From: Reyranella sp.
GTDB taxonomy: Bacteria > Pseudomonadota > Alphaproteobacteria > Reyranellales > Reyranellaceae
Direction: 5' to 3'
DNA: 18,245 nucleotides
NCBI GenBank assembly: GCA_004296815.1
Contig: SCVT01000273.1
Span: 1 to 18,245 of the forward strand
Shown: positions 16,962 through 18,245 of the stretch, in pieces
How positions within the stretch are numbered: the first letter of the stretch is position 1
Layout: the number at the start of each line of letters is the position of its first letter
The notes under the pieces: generated by a model
The model's input: the letters and a program-made list of their open reading frames with translations, nothing else
What the model was told of the DNA's origin: nothing
Database searches by the model: none
Made by a program: the position numbers and the translations under genes

Positions 16962-17954
16962 ATGAAGCTCGGATCGTTGAAGGAAGGCGGCCGCGACGGC
17001 ACGCTGATCGTGGTCAACCGCGCGCTGACGCGAGCGGTGAGGGCGACCGGCGTGGCGCCGACCCTGCAGAAGGCGCTCGACGACTGGTCGGTGGCCATGC
17101 CGAAGCTCAGGGCGCTCGCCGAGCAGCTCGAGGACGACAAGGCGGTGGGTTCGTTCGAGCTCGACACCACGGCGCTGGCGGCGCCGCTGCCGCGTGCCTA
17201 CCAGTGGGCCGACGGCTCGGCCTACGTCGTGCACGTCGAGCTGGTGCGCAAGGCGCGCGGTGTCGAGATGCCGCCCTCCTTCTGGACCGATCCGCTGATG
17301 TACCAGGGCGGCTCGGACTCCTTCATCGGCCCCAACGACGAGATCGAGGTTGGCGACGAGGCCTACGGCATCGATTTCGAGGGCGAGATCGGTGTCATGG
17401 TCGACGATGTGCCGATGGGCATCTCGCCCGAGGCGGCGCGCAAGCACATCAGGCTGGTGACGATCCTGAACGACGTCTCGTTGCGCAACGTCATCGTCGC
17501 CGAGCTGGGCAAGGGCTTCGGCTTTTTCCACGGCAAGCCTGCCACGGCCTTCGCGCCGGTCGCGGTGACGCCGGACGAGCTGGGCGAAGCCTGGAACGGT
17601 GCGCGGCTCAACCTGCCGCTGATCTCGACCCTGAATGGCCGGGAGTTCGGCCATCCCAACGCCGCGACCGACCTGACCTTCGATTTCGGCCAGCTCATCG
17701 CCCATGCCGCCAAGACGCGCCATCTCGAGGCCGGCACGGTCGTCGGTTCGGGCACGGTGGCGAACCGCGATGCGACGGTCGGCTGCTCGTGCATCGCCGA
17801 GCGGCGCGTGCGCGAGACGATCGAGGGCGGCAAGCCCGTGACGCCTTTCATGAGCTTCGGCGACCAGATCCGTATCGAGATGTTCGACAAGGCAGGCAAG
17901 TCGATCTTCGGGGCGATCGACCAGAAGGTCGTGCGCTACACGCCGCCCGGCTGA
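16962..17954 (+). CDS. fahA: Fumarylacetoacetate hydrolase (bacterial 330-aa type)
   Basis: The 330-residue protein belongs to the FAH superfamily. Visible are KLGSLKEGGRDGTLIVVN at the start, SFWTDPLMYQGGSDSFIGPND (about 107-127), the metal motif GIDFEGEIGVMVDDVP with its Glu-x-Glu pair (about 137-152), ILNDVSLRNVIVAELGKGFGF with a further ligand Asp (about 168-188), and TVVGSGTVANRD. In this context it should cleave fumarylacetoacetate to fumarate and acetoacetate, the last pathway step. The FAH family includes other C-C hydrolases, so the substrate call leans on the operon. It begins 13 nt after hmgA with a GGGAAG site. Confidence 0.92.
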   Translation: MKLGSLKEGGRDGTLIVVNRALTRAVRATGVAPTLQKALDDWSVAMPKLRALAEQLEDDKAVGSFELDTTALAAPLPRAYQWADGSAYVVHVELVRKARGVEMPPSFWTDPLMYQGGSDSFIGPNDEIEVGDEAYGIDFEGEIGVMVDDVPMGISPEAARKHIRLVTILNDVSLRNVIVAELGKGFGFFHGKPATAFAPVAVTPDELGEAWNGARLNLPLISTLNGREFGHPNAATDLTFDFGQLIAHAAKTRHLEAGTVVGSGTVANRDATVGCSCIAERRVRETIEGGKPVTPFMSFGDQIRIEMFDKAGKSIFGAIDQKVVRYTPPG

Positions 17955-17988
17955 GGCGTGCTAGAGTGGCCGCGGGAAGGGAGCGGTC

Positions 17989-18245
17989 ATGAAGCTCATC
18001 GGCTATTTTCGTTCGTCGGCGGCGTTCCGCGTGCGCATCGCGCTGCACCTCAAGGGCATCGCCGTCGAGCATGCGTCGCGGCACCTGCGCAAGGGCGAGC
18101 AGGCGTCGCCCGACTACGCGGCGATCAACCCGCAGAAGCTCGTGCCGGCGATGATCCTCGATTCGGGTGAGGTGCTCACCCAGTCGCTGGCTATCATGGA
18201 ATATCTCGAGGAGACGCATCCCGAACCGCCGCTGCTGCCCAAGGA
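17989..18245 (+). CDS. maiA: Maleylacetoacetate isomerase, N-terminal part (cut by window edge)
   Basis: 85 codons are visible. The protein is a zeta-class glutathione transferase that turns maleylacetoacetate into fumarylacetoacetate using glutathione. The motif SSAAFRVRIALHLKGI at residues 8-23 is the zeta-class glutathione-binding signature, followed by NPQKLVPAMILDSGEVLTQS and LAIMEYLEETHPEPPLLP of the thioredoxin-fold domain. The helical C-terminal domain lies outside the window; full length is usually about 210-215 aa. GGGAG precedes the ATG. It follows fahA by 34 nt as fourth gene of the operon. Confidence 0.95.
   Translation, partial: MKLIGYFRSSAAFRVRIALHLKGIAVEHASRHLRKGEQASPDYAAINPQKLVPAMILDSGEVLTQSLAIMEYLEETHPEPPLLPK

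Noticed and set aside
15488..17170. 560-codon minus-strand frame opposite hpd, hmgA and fahA
   Set aside because: It spans three well-identified genes on the other strand and has no family-like content.

Overview
The window reads as chromosomal DNA of a GC-rich alphaproteobacterium. The main evidence is the block NDUFA12 - mlaD - small ORF - DUF2155 - aat - accC - accB - aroQ, which is a neighbourhood I know from alphaproteobacterial genomes, together with a long cobalamin-dependent ribonucleotide reductase and a DUF482-type acyltransferase. The genus cannot be fixed from this sequence. I see no phage, transposon, CRISPR or tRNA/rRNA gene, and no gene that looks broken. The first and last genes are cut by the window edges.

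Region 1 (1-5421, minus strand) is a drug-efflux unit: a TetR/AcrR repressor, a periplasmic adaptor whose ATG overlaps the repressor stop (ATGA), and an RND (AcrB-like) pump, followed about 40 nt later by the 5' part of a DUF482/FemAB-like acyltransferase. No outer-membrane channel gene is present. A perfect 14-bp palindrome sits on the first codons of the repressor gene and is the likely operator.

Region 2 (5422-9733) contains nrdJ, the vitamin B12-dependent ribonucleotide reductase, on the minus strand. Its promoter region holds sequences resembling NrdR boxes and several strong inverted repeats. Just downstream of nrdJ is the most unusual stretch of the window: an 18-codon minigene with a strong ribosome-binding site encoding an Ala/Lys repeat peptide, then about 200 nt that can fold into consecutive hairpins, ending in a clear intrinsic terminator.

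Region 3 (9734-14197) has two converging transcripts. On the plus strand are an NDUFA12-family complex I protein, MlaD, a 75-aa unknown protein and a DUF2155 secreted protein. On the minus strand is aroQ-accB-accC-aat, covering shikimate pathway, fatty-acid synthesis initiation and N-degron tagging, with a recognisable promoter. The two units overlap tail to tail by 64 bp.

Region 4 (14198-18245) is tyrosine/phenylalanine catabolism through homogentisate: a divergent MarR regulator, then hpd, hmgA, a fumarylacetoacetase and maiA (cut by the window end). Together they convert 4-hydroxyphenylpyruvate to fumarate and acetoacetate. A palindrome in the 39-bp gap between marR and hpd is the probable control site.
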